64,000 nucleotides of DNA from Hybos culiciformis (Eukaryota; Arthropoda; Insecta; Diptera; Hybotidae): the NCBI GenBank assembly GCA_964007475.1, contig OZ023273.1, positions 59,849,834 to 59,913,833 on the forward strand, given 5' to 3'. Each line of letters opens with the position of its first letter. The first letter of the stretch is position 1. The position numbers were made by a program, and so were the translations under genes. The notes beneath the pieces are model-generated. The model saw nothing but the letters and a program-made list of their open reading frames with translations. It was not told the DNA's origin and searched no databases. Positions 1 to 13,796 of the stretch are shown piece after piece.

Positions 1-3000
1 AACCGTGAAACATTGTTGTTTATTAAAACTATATTATGTAGCTATTTTTAAGAGAATGAAGCGTTTTGAAAAATATTGAAAATACAATTAAAATTGTCCT
101 TAATTTGCTGTGCGATCGACTTTCAACCTCAATTGTGTATGCAACGGAACAGTTTATAAAAATAATTGATCATGCATTTTCCTGATCATGCTTCAGAATG
201 AGTTTTTCCGATAAGTGGAAAAAGCTATTATTTTTACTGAAACAGTTCAATCAAAAGCCTCAAAAAGAAAAAAAATTATCAATGTCATCTCTGAGAACAA
301 TAAAGTATTCAAAAGTGTCAGTATAATTCGAGAAGAGGTGTACAAAATATGATAAGTTGAGGGCTGATGAGCAATTTAATAATGTTTGATCATAAATTAA
401 AATCGAATTCGAAATTTTATATCGATATGTTAACTGAGGCTTAAAGTTTATTATGCGTTTATTGTCGGTACGTACTTATTCTTGAAAATGTTATGTGGGA
501 GAATTCTGAGCCTTATAATATCGTGAATTCTTCCAACTTTTTTTTTTTTTGAATTGAGTATGCAAATTAATAGATTTTTTTTACTGGTTAAACTTCCAAG
601 AAGAAAGCTGGATATTATTATGTTCCTAAAACACGAAACATGATTTTTATTTTGTTGTCTTTAACCTTTTAACTAAAGAAGGAAAATATATACATATAGA
701 TGATTCCATAAAAGAACTAAAAAATTGATTCTTTTGTTTTAAAAAACAACATCTTAATATACTGAATATCTTTCAATAATTGTAATATTTAAGCCAACCA
801 CAATCAATACTTCTATGATGTCTTAATTCCATTGAAAAAACGTGCGTTTTGTTGGTAAACATATTATATATATTTGTGCATCATTATATTATTCCACAGT
901 ATAAAAGAAAATGTATTTTAAGTTAGCATTTTTTTCAACAAAGTTAAAAATTAAAACTAGCGAGTACCATAATAGCAAAATTTTTTCTGAATAAATTAAT
1001 ATATTCAACTACTAGTGTCGTCGGTAGAAACAAGAGCAAAGATTAATAACAAAATTGTACTGAAACTAACTATATTCTAAATTTTTGCTTTCTTTCAATC
1101 TCTTTTATAATTCATTATTTTAAATCTATATGATATTTTATTTAGTGTATAATCTGCTGCCTCATTTTGAGTTTTTAGTTCTAATTTTATCTTAACTTAA
1201 ATAAATATTTTATTTATTTATTTTTATATCTACAAATTTAATATTATATAAATTAAGAAAAATATATATTATACATAAATCCAGCAAAGAATATGGATTT
1301 ATGTATATCGCCTGCTTAGAAATGAAACAACGTATAATGAAAAGTATAGTTTCGAGTAATTTAAATTTAAAGATTTGAAAATTTAAAAAAACGTATGAAA
1401 AAATATCAAGTAGCGTACAATTTTCATCTAAAAAACACATTTTAATCAACATTAAGAATATTGGAAAGTAGTTGTACTTATAAAATCGAGTACGAGGAAC
1501 CGAATGGTGCTATTGTCAAATAATGACGTATAAATGTCATAAGTTGTTTCATTTTTTAGCAGACGATATATATTTTACTTAATTTATTTTCCTAATTTTT
1601 GTTATTTAAAAAAAAAAACTAGAATTGACTACCTACAAACAAATGGACATCACATAGTTTTAAGTGTTAATAATTCATTGTATTATTGAGAAGAAAATAT
1701 TAATGTATAATTTGTAATTTTTTATAGATTTATTTTGAAATTATAGATTCTTTACTATGAATTTCAATATACTATGGTAGATAAAAATATCAATAAAAAT
1801 ATATATTTGTATTAAAACTAAAAATTCATTTAAATGCCTTTCAGATTTCATTACAGAAATAAATTTTATTAGTTTAACAGAGAAATAATTTAGCAGAAAA
1901 ATGTAGAAAATTTATTTCGTTTAAATTTCAAATTGACGCTAAAATGAACTGGTTTACAAATTATTTTAACATATTTTATACAATTCGATTTCATTTTTAT
2001 TTGATTTGCATATTATAAAAGAATACTCGATATTATTAGCGATTATTAAAATTCCTATAAATGTATTTAAGAAGAGGAATCTTTTACATTTAATAAGTCG
2101 GTATCATTCAGAAGTGTTTTTTCTCTTTTCGCACTCAAGAAACCCCAAATCAGAATAAAATAATAGGTAAGAATATCGTATCTTGTAGTAACTATAGTTT
2201 TTTTATTTAACTTTGAAGTACTTCACAATTCGGTTTAAGACATTTCTACGCATGAAAAATTATTGAAAATTTGTAAATTCAGCCTAGACTTTAAGTGCTA
2301 ATTTGCGAATAAAAAATTAAGTCTAGTAAATAAAGATACGAGAAAAATTCAAAAAGTTAAGTATATAGCTTTGGGGAAGATTATAACTTAAACTATATAC
2401 GTTATTTTCTTGCAGTATGCACTCTATATATAGAGTCAAAAAGTAGGATTAATTATTAAATAAAATATAAAAATGTATGAATTTTAGTAAAATTTGGCAC
2501 ACCAAAATTATTTTCTATCAGAACTAAAAAAAAAATTCTAGAACTCAAGGTAGGAAGAGATCAATATTTTTGACTCAAAATCTTTCTGTGAATTTCTGAT
2601 CTATATAAATTGTTGCCTGATTTTAAAATCCAAAATGAATCATACGATTTTATATGAAAAAACATTTTTATTTTTGAATCATTAATTAGTTAATATTTTT
2701 GGCAATATTTTTTATTAATTTCGATGAAAATTTTCCTTATATATGAAATGAATGTATTAGCAACACCGAAACAGTACAAACACTTAATTAAAGTGAACAA
2801 AATGAAAAATTTTCCGTAGGATAATGGCAATGATTTATATTTTTATAATATTATTTAATACCAGACTACTAAAATTAATATACCTATACATAGGTATGAT
2901 TGAGACATAGGCATGAAGTTAGTTACGATAAATAGAAAACTCTCTACAATAATATCTGAAGTCAAATAATTATTAAAATAACAAATATAACATTTAACAG

Positions 3001-3656
3001 AAATATCAACCTATTCATTCACCACTGTCAAAATATTTTATTCAAAATCAATTCCCATAAGAAAATTATTTTACCATGACAGTATATAATATATTAGCGG
3101 CACTTTATATAATTATTATTCATAGAAAAGACCTCTAATTGTAATTCAAGTTTCATTTTATAACATTATTTCAGTTAAGTGTGACCAAAAATTACACTTA
3201 ATATATATGAATCAATTAAAAGTTTCCAACGAAAAATTATGATCTGTCATCAGATTAACACTTTTAGTTAAAAAACTCTTCATTAGCATTTCCCATATCA
3301 AAATAATAATTATTTTTTTTTGTTTTTTTTTTTACTATCTAATAAAGAAATAAATTAAAAACTTAGCGCCCAGTATAATTAAAACAAAACCTTTACACAT
3401 GGAAGAAATAATATAAAAATTAAAAAAAAATTACGTTAAAAAAATCTACATACAATGAATGTCGAGGTAATCAAAAATGATGTTTATACAACAGTTTATT
3501 ATAATTAATTTTAATAATAAAAATCTATCTTATTTATGGCCTTGTACTATCCAACTAAAAATTTATTAATAGGTTGTTATTATATATATAAGAATAAAAT
3601 TATTACTTAAAAGAAAATATTTTTAAATATTATTATTATTATTACAATAAGGAAAT
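1..3656. other. AT-rich stretch without recognised gene
   Basis: No coding frame with recognisable protein content was seen on either strand. The sequence is dominated by A/T runs and short AT dinucleotide stretches. The one open frame of about 80 codons near 1210-1452 (minus) has a low-complexity Ile/Leu/Phe/Lys composition expected from random AT-rich DNA. I see no SINE or inverted-repeat element here. Confidence 0.6.
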
Positions 3657-3664
3657 GTCTATAT

Positions 3665-3901
3665 CAGTGGTCGGCAAACTCTGAAAGATCACTTCAGATA
3701 AAATTATTAGTCTTATAATCGACCACGTTTTATAAAATTATAAATTAATTTATTTTAATGTTCAAAAACCAAACTACATACAAATTTTTATTAGTACAAC
3801 TTTTTCTGAGAATAGAATTATATAAATATGTATTCTTGAAGTTGCAGAATGCAGTGAAAAATTTTCCTTATCGATCTTCAATTTTTTCTTATCGACCACT
3901 G
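3665..3901. mobile_element. Short non-autonomous hAT element
   Basis: The left end reads CAGTGGTCGGCAAAC and the right end is its inverse, ...TCGACCACTG, giving terminal inverted repeats of about 11 bases with one mismatch. The element is flanked by GTCTATAT (3657-3664) and GTCTATGT (3902-3909), an eight-base target-site duplication with one substitution, as expected of hAT transposition. At 237 bases it has no room for a transposase. The open frame at 3758-4108 runs across its right edge and is a chance frame. The mismatched duplication suggests an old insertion. Confidence 0.75.
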
Positions 3902-3909
3902 GTCTATGT

Positions 3910-4735
3910 AATAAACTTTCATATTCAAAGGTTTTACAAAATCTCAAAAAAAATAGTAAAAGCTATAAGTATTATCAAAGTTATAACATCGAACAACTCA
4001 TTTAATTCATTTAATATGATAACAAAATATTCCGCCAATAAAGTATATAATAATAATAGACTCAAATCCATGATTTGCTTGTCATTACTTGAGTTTCAAT
4101 TTCGTTGATTTTGGAAAAAGATTCCGTTTCCAATAATTCACAAACTTACCTGTGCGCTTCGGTTAAAAGAAATGATACTACCATCGAAATTTACTACATA
4201 CAAAATTTTAAAATTTTTTCTATAATTATAAGAAAATAAAAAACCGATAATTAAAATTCAATTTCTCTATTTTTATTATTTTTTTTAAATCATTCATTAG
4301 GGAAAAACAAAAAAAAAATTAATATTCGTTAAAAATAATGAAAAATTATCAGTTGCATTTTTGAGCTTATAAAAAAAAAAAAAACTAAATTTTCACAACT
4401 TCATTAATTATTTTATTTCCATGAAAAACAATTAAAATATTACTTAGATATTAAGTTTTTATTTCTTTTTATGGTTTTTTAATTTAATTTACCTACGCAG
4501 TTAAATAAATTAAGTACTATTTTTTTTGTTTACATTACACACATTAATTTTTTTAATTGGATTTTAAAAAGTAATTCTTTTTTTTTTTAATTTTTTTAAG
4601 TATGAATGAATAATGAGAGAAATCTTCTATTATTCTATTTTTGTTATGAAAATAATTATTCCCGTATTGTTTGTTGTACATATAAAGATAAATGATTAAC
4701 AAATAAATGGAGTAATCCCACAAGTTGCTATATAT
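3910..4735. other. AT-rich spacer, nothing recognised
   Basis: Poly(A)/poly(T) runs and short AT-rich open frames on both strands. No motif, RNA gene or mobile element was recognised. Confidence 0.5.
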
Positions 4736-4785
4736 CATAGGTGGCCATAACGTGGCTCGCGAGCCGCATGCGTCTCTTGAAGTCG
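4736..4785. mobile_element. Solo hAT-like terminus (fragment)
   Basis: The stretch CATAGGTGGCCATAACGTGG followed by the palindrome GGCTCGCGAGCC and GCATGCG resembles the end of a hAT element, where the terminal repeat is followed by a GC-rich subterminal palindrome. The same layout is seen in the complete element at 50262-50741 (GGCTCATGAGCC). No matching opposite end or eight-base duplication was found nearby, so this is probably a truncated copy. It stands out as a GC-rich island in AT-rich surroundings. Confidence 0.5.
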
Positions 4786-5058
4786 ATTGGAATGTCCTTA
4801 TACACATTTTGTAATAATTCCTATAAGAAAACTTTCTATTTTCGTTTACATATTCTCGTTTACATATTGCGTATTTTTTTAACAAATTTTAATTTTGACA
4901 AATTTAACCACAACTTAACTAAACGAAATTTAAAACGCATACTAATTTACACCAGCAAAAAAAATAGATGAACAGCTACATTTGACAAAAAGTTTTCAGT
5001 TTAAATTAAAAATTTTAACTGATTAACTTTAAAATAAAATTAATCTTATATATATATG

Positions 5059-6453
5059 GATCAGTTTCACGTAGGATTTCAGTAAAATCACGGAGAGGTC
5101 TTCAAATGTGGTTTTCTTTCAACCCAATCGAAAGTAGCTTAAAAACTATGAGTACGGTGAAATTTTTGTTACCCGAAATTCGGTCTCGTTCCGAAGCTAC
5201 AGCCACTTAAAGTGCCAAAAACAGTCATTTTTTGCTCCCATTTCCCAGCTTAATACAAATCTGATTTCATTGGTCTTGGTTTTAAATAAAAGGTTTCGAA
5301 AAATTTGAATATGTCTTTTAAGGAATTTACAAACAAACGACTGGAAATTACAAAAAAATGGTTTTGAAATATTGATAAAAATTTAATTTTAAAAAAGAAA
5401 TAATAATATAAAAAACAGCTGTTTTTTTTCTAAAGGGACTATAGAATATGTTTACCTTTGAAAATATGTAAGAAATTTTAATATTTTTCTTTTCATTAAT
5501 TAAATGAAATTCAATAAAGAAATGTTAATTATTCGCTGTATTAACTCAAAAAATTAACTTTACACACAAAAAATAATTATTTTTACATTTTATTTCATAA
5601 TTATTTCCTTTATTTTGTTTTTTATATCGAAAATGGCAATTTTTCGTCTGAAGTAATACTTACTACAAAAAAAAATTAGAAATATTTAACAGAAAACGTT
5701 TCTCGTGGTAATTAGTTACAAGTTGTATAATTATAATGAGTGGAAATTATGAAAAAATTTAATTCAGATCTAATAGAACTTATTACTACTGGTAAAATTT
5801 TAAATTTTAAATTTTAGGAGTTGTAGCTCCAAACAGGTAAGTATTAAATTAAATTTGGTTCAGATTATATGTACGTGTGAACTAGACCTGTGGTTGTTTT
5901 TTTATTTTTTTTCAACTCAAGATTGAAAAAATGGACGATATTAATATTACTTATTATTTTAATGTTATTGTTATTTGTTACTATAATTATTTTTTCAAAT
6001 TTGTTGCCAATAATTTGTATTTATTAAAATTAATTTCTATCAAGAACTCATAACATACAAAAAAGGAACTTATAATATATAGATTCTAAAAATAAATTTG
6101 TTTTGTTTATTTTTTTTTCAGCAAAATAACAGAAATAAGAAGCTTGAAATGCAGATTAAGGATCAGAATCCGGTACAATTAAAAAAATCATGAAAAGACA
6201 TATTCAAATTTTTCGAGACCTTTTATTTAAAACCAAGACCAGTGAAATCTGATCTGTATTAAGCTAGGAAATGGGAGCAAAAAATGACTGTTTTTGGCAC
6301 TTTAAGTGGCTGTAGCTTCGGAACGAGACCGAATTTCGGGTAACAAAAATTTCACCGTACTCATAGTTTTTAAGCTACTTTCGATTGGGTTGAAAGAAAA
6401 CCACATTTGAAGACCTCTCCGTGATTTTACTGAAATCCTACGTGAAACTGATC
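5059..6453. mobile_element. 1.4-kb element with 261-base inverted repeats
   Basis: The left arm (5059-5319) and right arm (6193-6453) are near-perfect reverse complements, starting GATCAGTTTCACGTAGGATT. The arms carry matching internal blocks, for example a stretch around AACGAGACCGAATTTCGG on the right and its complement on the left. The 870-base centre is AT-rich and has no long open frame, so the element is non-autonomous. Its size and long arms fit a MITE or foldback class. The flanks read TATG on both sides (5055-5058 and 6454-6457), which could be a four-base duplication or chance in AT-rich DNA, so the superfamily is not assigned. The high arm identity suggests recent insertion or homogenisation. 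Confidence 0.85.
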
Positions 6454-7767
6454 TATGTATAATACAAATTATAAATGGCTCTTTAAAATATTAATTCATA
6501 AATATGGCCACTATATATAATGTGGTATCGATCGACGTGTACGCAAAGGTATCTTTAAAATTGAAGGTACCCTTATATATTAAACTTCACAGTGCACAAA
6601 ATAAAAGTTCCGGTGTATAATAACTTATTTACTATTTGAAAAATCGAATCGTTTTTGAACAATGTTTGTTTTAATAGAAAATTGAACGCAATGCTCTTTT
6701 GAAAAAGTCTTAAGACTGTGGTCATAAAAGTTCTCCAAAAAATACTTATTTTTTTTTTTATAAATTTATTATTTAGTTGATTATATAATGATAGTTTAAT
6801 TTTAATGGTTTGACAATCAAACGGAATTAAGAAAAAAATACTTTAATGTTGTATCTTATTTTAAAAACCATCGTATTTTAAAATATAATGTCAAGGTGCT
6901 TAGAGATTTTAAAAATGTCATGTGTATAGTTTTCGATATGAGTAATGACTGCGATAAAATTTAATAGAACAGCAGCAGCAATGAAAACAAGTTAATTAGC
7001 CAAAAAATTAAGAACAAAATATCTATAACATAAATATTTTTATGCCTTTAAGATGACCCAATTAGATTTTTATCAGATGTTCTTTGCGTTTTTTTTTTTC
7101 TGTCCCAAAACCAAATTTATATCTTTTTCAAAAAAAAAAAAAAAATACCACGGTAGAATTGCGACAGATAAAAAAGACATATTAACTTTTTTTTTTGGAT
7201 GAGTATGTAAAAGGATATAGAGACATCTAAACCAAAATTTTACAATTTCGGTATTCCTATAAATTTTTTTTTAATTTTTCCGAATGTAAAATTTGGATTC
7301 AATTCCAATTTTTGTATTGAACTTTCAATTTCCAATATAATTCAAATCTAAAGTTGCTCAATTTGAAGAAACTAAAATTTGTAACTGAAATTTAACTTAA
7401 AAGGCGTTATTTTCAACAAACATTAAAGTAATAAATAATTTGTACATACATTGGACAACATTTAAGTATAAATATATGTACTTCTATCAAGATAGTTCTT
7501 GAAGTTTGTTAATAACAAATATAAAATTTATGGAACAGAACATTTTTTAAACATCATTCCTAAGATCTCTTCTACTTGCTGAATATGAAACTATTTACCA
7601 TCACAAAAAAAAATTCTAGTTCTAGTAGTATCTACTATCAAAACTTTTATTTGTTAAGTTACTACATGAGAAAATCGTTCCATAATTTCATTCCACCCAT
7701 TTTGAAAGAAAAATGAATTTATATGTTGTGGTAGTTATTTCTACTGACAATATTCTATATTATATAT
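6454..7767. other. AT-rich spacer, nothing recognised
   Basis: Long T and A runs around 6750, 7090 and 7130. No frame or repeat element was recognised. Confidence 0.5.
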
Positions 7768-8139
7768 GTTACGGGAAATGTGCGAATTCCGGTAAATGTG
7801 AGTTTAAAAACCATTAATTTTAAAATTACATTACATTTACCCGCCCGATTGACCCCATTTTTGCGGAGGGCGTAGAGGGGGTACCCCTTATCCAAATAGG
7901 GGAGTGCGGGGTGGCGAACTGGTGGTCGGTCAGTGGGATTTGCGGCGCTCCATTTTTGTGTAGAGCGTAGAGGGGGTACCCCTTATCCAAATAGGGGAGT
8001 GCGGGGTGGCGGGCGGGCGAACTGGTGGTCGGTCAGTGGGATTTGCGGCGCGCGCCAATCGGGCCGGTAAATGTAATGTAATTTTAAAATTAATGGTTTT
8101 TAAACTCACATTTACCGGAATTCGCACATTTCCCGTAAC
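7768..8139. mobile_element. 372-base inverted-repeat element with GC-rich core
   Basis: The arms 7768-7851 and 8056-8139 are almost exact reverse complements (84 bases each, one mismatch), beginning GTTACGGGAAATGTGCGAAT. They enclose a markedly GC-rich core of about 200 bases in an otherwise AT-rich window. The flanking DNA is ATATAT on both sides, so a TA-type duplication is possible but cannot be proven. There is no transposase frame. The open frames reported on both strands across 7930-8194 are by-products of the GC-rich palindrome. The element is best described as a MITE-like hairpin of unknown superfamily. Confidence 0.85.
7856..8055. repeat. Tandem duplication inside GC-rich core
   Basis: Two direct copies of a unit of about 95 bases start at 7856 and 7951 (both begin CATTTTTG). 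Each contains the KpnI-like palindrome GGGGTACCCC, then TTATCCAAATAGGGGAGTGC, and then a block with GGTCGGTCAGTGGGATTTGC. The second copy carries an extra eight-base GGGCGGGC-like insertion. The duplication lies wholly between the inverted arms, so it arose within the element. Confidence 0.85.
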
Positions 8140-11100
8140 ATATATATATACAAATATGTATAAGCACATTAATACTACTAATTATAAAGATTAAATTCAC
8201 CTGTCTGTCTAAAGCACGATTCAAAACAGTAATCAATTCTAAAAATTATTAATAAATTTATTTTTAGATAAAAATTTAGTATTATAAAAATATATACGAT
8301 ATACCTACCTATACGTATAAAGAAGATGATCAACAAACTGATTACATATGTTATGTCATTATAAAAAAAAAAAAAAAGAACTGTAAAATGTCCTTTTATG
8401 TTATTCCTTTATCATTTCATAAAATGATCCAATTATTTTCTTTAATTGGATTTTATTTCTATAGAATTAGATAAAAATTTTTCGTTTGAATAAATTTTAG
8501 GTATTTTTAAGGTTATTAGTTAATAGAGCTTGCTATAAATACTTTAATTAAAGATATATAAAAATTATATGGAAGTGAGGCGCTATCCTTCTGTTCTTTT
8601 TATTTATTTTTTTTTGGTATTCAATCGGAAATTATAATTTAGTTTATCCAGAAACTTTTAATTTGAAAAAATTTTTGTTAAACATAAAATAGAAATAATA
8701 ATTAATTGCTGTCAACATTTAAATCCAATTGAAATTTTAGAAATTATTACCGCTGAGCTTTTAGAATCTGTTCGTATTTTATATATACATCGTATCCATC
8801 AAAAATTTTATGGGCTTAGTTAGAAATATTATTTTTAATGAATAATCCTAAATAATTTACAATTAATTTTTCAGTTAAGTTTTTTTTCGATAGAATCCTG
8901 TGGTTCAAAATTATTGTTAATTTTTAGCAAGACTCAAATATATAACTTTATTTCGTAATAAGGATTTGGGTAGCTGTAAATTTAAGTAGGGAGGTGAATA
9001 TTGTATTTTGTACCTTTTGTTTCTAGTTATAGTTAACTTTTTAATACTATGTCGTGAAAATTTCATTTAAAACAGATAATTAACCAATTTAAAATTTTTT
9101 CACGACGCGGCTTTAGTGACAAAAAAGGATGTATTAATAAATGATTGTTATGAATTAGGGATATTTCCACGATTCGTTGATTTCGGGTTTAAATAGGGTG
9201 AAAATATTGTTCTTAAAATTTGCAAAATTTTAAAGATTTTCATTTATGTTTGAAATTTTTAAAATGGGTTAGAATTAATCTTTGAGCTCAAAAAAAAAAA
9301 ACTTAGCCAAAATTACATACAAAAAAAATTAAAAAAAAGTTTACAAATGTTTTTGTATCGAAAATAATAGTATTTGCTATTGAATTAATCTAGAAATTTT
9401 CTCATATGTATAAGGTATAAGCATATACATTTCGAAACACAGCGACGGTTTCATCAGATAATCAAGGTCTATGCAATTAGTACATAGTTCTAAAATTTTA
9501 TATACAAACAAAATAAATTGTATTTTTCATTTTGAAATTTTCCTCGAATAACAAATTTTCTATAATCATTTATTAATGTAAAGGTATATAATTTCTTTTT
9601 AATTTCTGGAAAAAGTTTAGAAATAAAATTTTTTAACTAAAAGTTGGTAAGATAATACCTATAAACTTATATGTATATAATACAAATATATATGTATATT
9701 ATTATGTAGTATGTAATTATTTACATTTTATTTTTAATTGTTTTGATCTTAGACTTTGACTTTATTATAATTTGTTTTAATTTAATTGAGGGAAAATTTC
9801 TTAATGGGAGGAAAAAAAAAAAACAATATTTTGCTCAATTTCTTTTCTACAAAGATGTGCGTGCATTTATTTTCCAAAGCATCAAAGGGCAAAGGGATAC
9901 CCCTTACAGAAAGAAAGAAAATTAAAAATTTATTCAACTATATATATGTGTATAAAAAAATAGGGGTAATATAAGGGATTTTCTTATTTTCCATGAAAAA
10001 AAATAGATAGAGAATATTTATGATCATGCGCGCGTAAATGTTATTCAATATTATTCTCAAAATTCATTATGAAATTATTAAAATAAATATATGAGTTTTT
10101 TTTTTTGCAAATTTAACAAGGATAATATGGCCGACGCAATGTGAATACAAGGATAAAGGAGAAAAAAAAACAATTTTAAATTTGTCATTTGACTCATAAC
10201 AATATTCGTCTCAATGCTAATTATTTCTAGAAAAAAAAATCCTTTAAATTTTCCTATTTTATACTTCTTTTTTTTTTTGCTTTTCCAAAATGGGTTCATC
10301 AAGCACGGGCTTAATGTTTGAAATAATTTTATTAAAAACGTTGAGATCTCTAAGTATATATATTAAATAAACGTAATTGAAATTTTAAGAGTTTTTACTA
10401 AGTTCGAAGAGCGAAGCTTAAAAAAATACTTAATAAAGCCAGTGCAAGTTTTATGCGCCTTTTTCCTTATTCTATTTTTAATTTGTGTGCATCATATTTT
10501 TAAAAATGTTTCCTATTTTTATAAAGTTTGTTGAACTTAAAGATATACTTACTCGTATCTTCGATTTTCGTTCAAAATTTAAGTTTCGTTTCATTCAGCC
10601 TTGGTTACTCATCAGTGCTAGAAATTAAAGCTCAGACGACATATTATTTCAATTAACTCATCGACTGTACTTAAGCAATTGTCTGTCATGAAATAGAAAC
10701 TTCAGCAATTGATAGAATTTTTCTTAGCTGGTTAAGTATGTTGGGAATTCATAAATCGCTCCACGAAACAGAAAGGTGGATAGTTGTGTCACTGTAAACA
10801 AGTGTATTAAGTGCAGTTAAATTTTTGCTTAACAATATTATAAACTACAATTTGAAAACCACCAATTTGAATTTAGAGTTGCAAATTTTATTTTAGTCCT
10901 TTAGAATCATAAAAAAAATATTCCATCTGACATAAAGAGACAGTTCTTTTTAACAAAAAAAATATAAAAAATAAAATCGAATCAATCATTTGTAGACACA
11001 AGAAAATATGTTAGATTAAGATATATTGATCGAAATAAGTATACACTATGTACATTCTATGTGTATACAATACAGTTAGTTGAGTTGATTAAAAGATTTT

Positions 11101-13796
11101 TTTTTTTTGTTAATTTTCTCAGAAATTTTTATCCGCAAACAAACAATTAATACCTAATTTTACCTTTGTAGCAATTATGGTATCATTGACTTCATGGTAT
11201 ATTTATATAGAAATACATTATCGGTTTTTATACATTTTTTTTGGAAAAAAAAAATGTATTTTCTCTCAAAAAAAAAAAGAAAAAAACTCAATCTTGCAAA
11301 AAAAAAAATAGATATATACCTTTATCTTTGATGGATTACGAAAACAAAAATCGTATCTTAAGATATAGTGTTATATTAGAAACCTTTATATTATTTATTA
11401 TCTTTTTTTTTCTAATATTTTTCTTCCAATCTTAACAAATTCAAATAAAGATCAATCAGATAATCGCATTATCAGTTTCTTTTACATACACACAAAAATC
11501 TATAAATATAGTAAACAATAATCCTATTTATTAATTTTCACTTAAATTGCAATCTGTCAATCATAATGAACATTTGACACATGTCAAATTAATACAAAAA
11601 AAAAGCAATTTTTGGGAAATTATAAAATTCTGGTAATTTGAAAAAAAAAAAAAAATAATAATAATAATAATAAAAATAGTAATAAAAATTTAAAAGTAAA
11701 AGTTAAATACATTTAAATAAAAATAGAAATGATGTTAGTCGAATCCTAACCATCATCATGTAGATTTCTACAAAAGTTAAAAGAGTTGTAGGGTAAAACA
11801 ACGTTTTAGACTCAATTGTAAAAGCAGACTCCAATGCAAAGTGGAATCCTATTATCAAAAAAATATTAGTAATAAAGTGCATATAACATTAATTTTATCT
11901 CAACTGTTCCATTAAACAAAAATTATATAAATATATATAATGTTTTAATTTTCTGTTTTTATTTGTATCTTAAAATTCTTTGAACGTTTATATTATACAT
12001 TTAGATCTAGTAAAATCTTGTTACTTCTAAACGCAGCTTTATATCCAGCTAGATTGATTTCGATCGTTTGAATGCTGCAATAAGTGCTATTTTTGGTTTA
12101 TTTTCAATAAAATTCTGAAATTGAATAATGAATTGGTCGATAATGGTGCAAATTATTTTCCTTTAACCAAAAATTTCAATAAATTGAAACATTTATTATA
12201 AAAATTATATAAGAACCTAAATAAAATGTTATACATTTGTTAAATAATGAGTTGGCCTGAAGTTGGCCAAAAATTTAGGATTCATATTTCAGGGTTTCAT
12301 ATTTCAGGCCCAAGTTTTCTCTAAATTATACTTTATATATCTGGGAAAATTTACTTTCTCAAAATATTAACCTGTTAGGATTCAGTTCTTTTTTTTTATT
12401 TCAATTTATTTAGTGCTTAATCAAAATTTGTTATATCACATACAAACAAAGAGATAAAAATGCGATTGACGAAATTCCACTTGAAAACACAAAATTTTTG
12501 GTATCAATTTTGTGCCGCAAAAGTAATTCTAGATAGATTTTGGCAAAAAAATACATTGCATTTGTTTGTTCGGAGCTGAAATTGTTAAGCATACACATTT
12601 TAAAGGCAAGCTAGAATTATTTTTGCAACACAAAAATGACACCAAAATTTTTTGTTTCTTATCGGCTTTCGTCGCTCGTATTTTTACCTCGTTTTGATTT
12701 TTTTTTCTGTAATTACTTATATAAACCAAAAAGAGTCACATTCATATTTCCATCAAACTTTTGACATTAATTTAAATTTCTTTTATATTATTAAAATTTT
12801 CATAATTTGATAATTTTTGTACATGTATTAAATATAAATAAAATGATTTAAAATAAAAAAATAAATAAAGAATTTTTGAATAATGCCAACAATAATTTGT
12901 TACATTAATTAATTTCGCTATTATTTTTAAAACTTAAACTGATATAATATCTGGATATTTAATTTAGCCTAATTTCTAAAGAATTTTACTCTTAAATAAT
13001 TTTTCTCAGAAATTTTATTTATGCAAAGAAAATTATGTCTGAAGATTTTTATCATTCATTCAATGTGGAAAAATTGAATTAAAATTGCATTAACTTCAAT
13101 TTATATGCGTATATTATATTCTTTAAAAAAAAAATTATATGCATTATATATATAAATAAAAATACATATATTCATATGTATATAATAAAGTAATTAATGA
13201 TATCTGCTAAATTATGATCACCATATAATCACATTCAAATCTTTCAATTCACATTTTCATATATAATACATAATATATTTATGTATGTGCATTAGTTTCA
13301 TGTATATATAGTATACATTATATTATATATGGAAATTTTTTTTTTAAATGTATAAAGCATAAATTTATGTGAAAAATGTTTTCTCATTTATTATTCAAAC
13401 AAAAAAAAACTAAAAATAAAAAAAAAATAAAACAAAAAAAAACATTTTTAGATATTTTAATTACTTTGTTCAAAAGAATGAAACAAAAATAATTACATTT
13501 GCAATTATTTCATTTTTCAGTTAATTTATATTTTGCAGAATAAGGAAAAATGTCTCAGATTGTGAAAACATATGTTTGTATTGTATTTTAATTTTCCTTT
13601 GTATTTTTATTATAATTTTAATCAATAAAATTCTGAAACTATTCAATCTATAATTAAAAGGTCTTTCAAACCACTTCTAACACTATAAATTTTTGCCTAC
13701 GAACAAATAAAATAATAAATAAATATAACTAAATCGATGATCAGAGCCGTACTTAATAATTTGTTATATGAGGTTTTATTTTTCAGTGTCTTATAT
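8140..13796. other. AT-rich stretch without recognised gene
   Basis: No coding exon was recognised. Simple sequence includes an (AAT)n-like run around 11655-11680 and a direct repeat of TCATATTTCAGG near 12282-12308. The region 10560-10800 is less repetitive and could hold regulatory DNA, but nothing specific supports this. Confidence 0.5.

Noticed and set aside
7930..8194. Open frames of 79 and 62 codons on opposite strands
   Set aside because: They arise from the GC-rich inverted-repeat element and its mirrored arms. The Arg/Pro/Gly-rich content reflects base composition, not a protein family.
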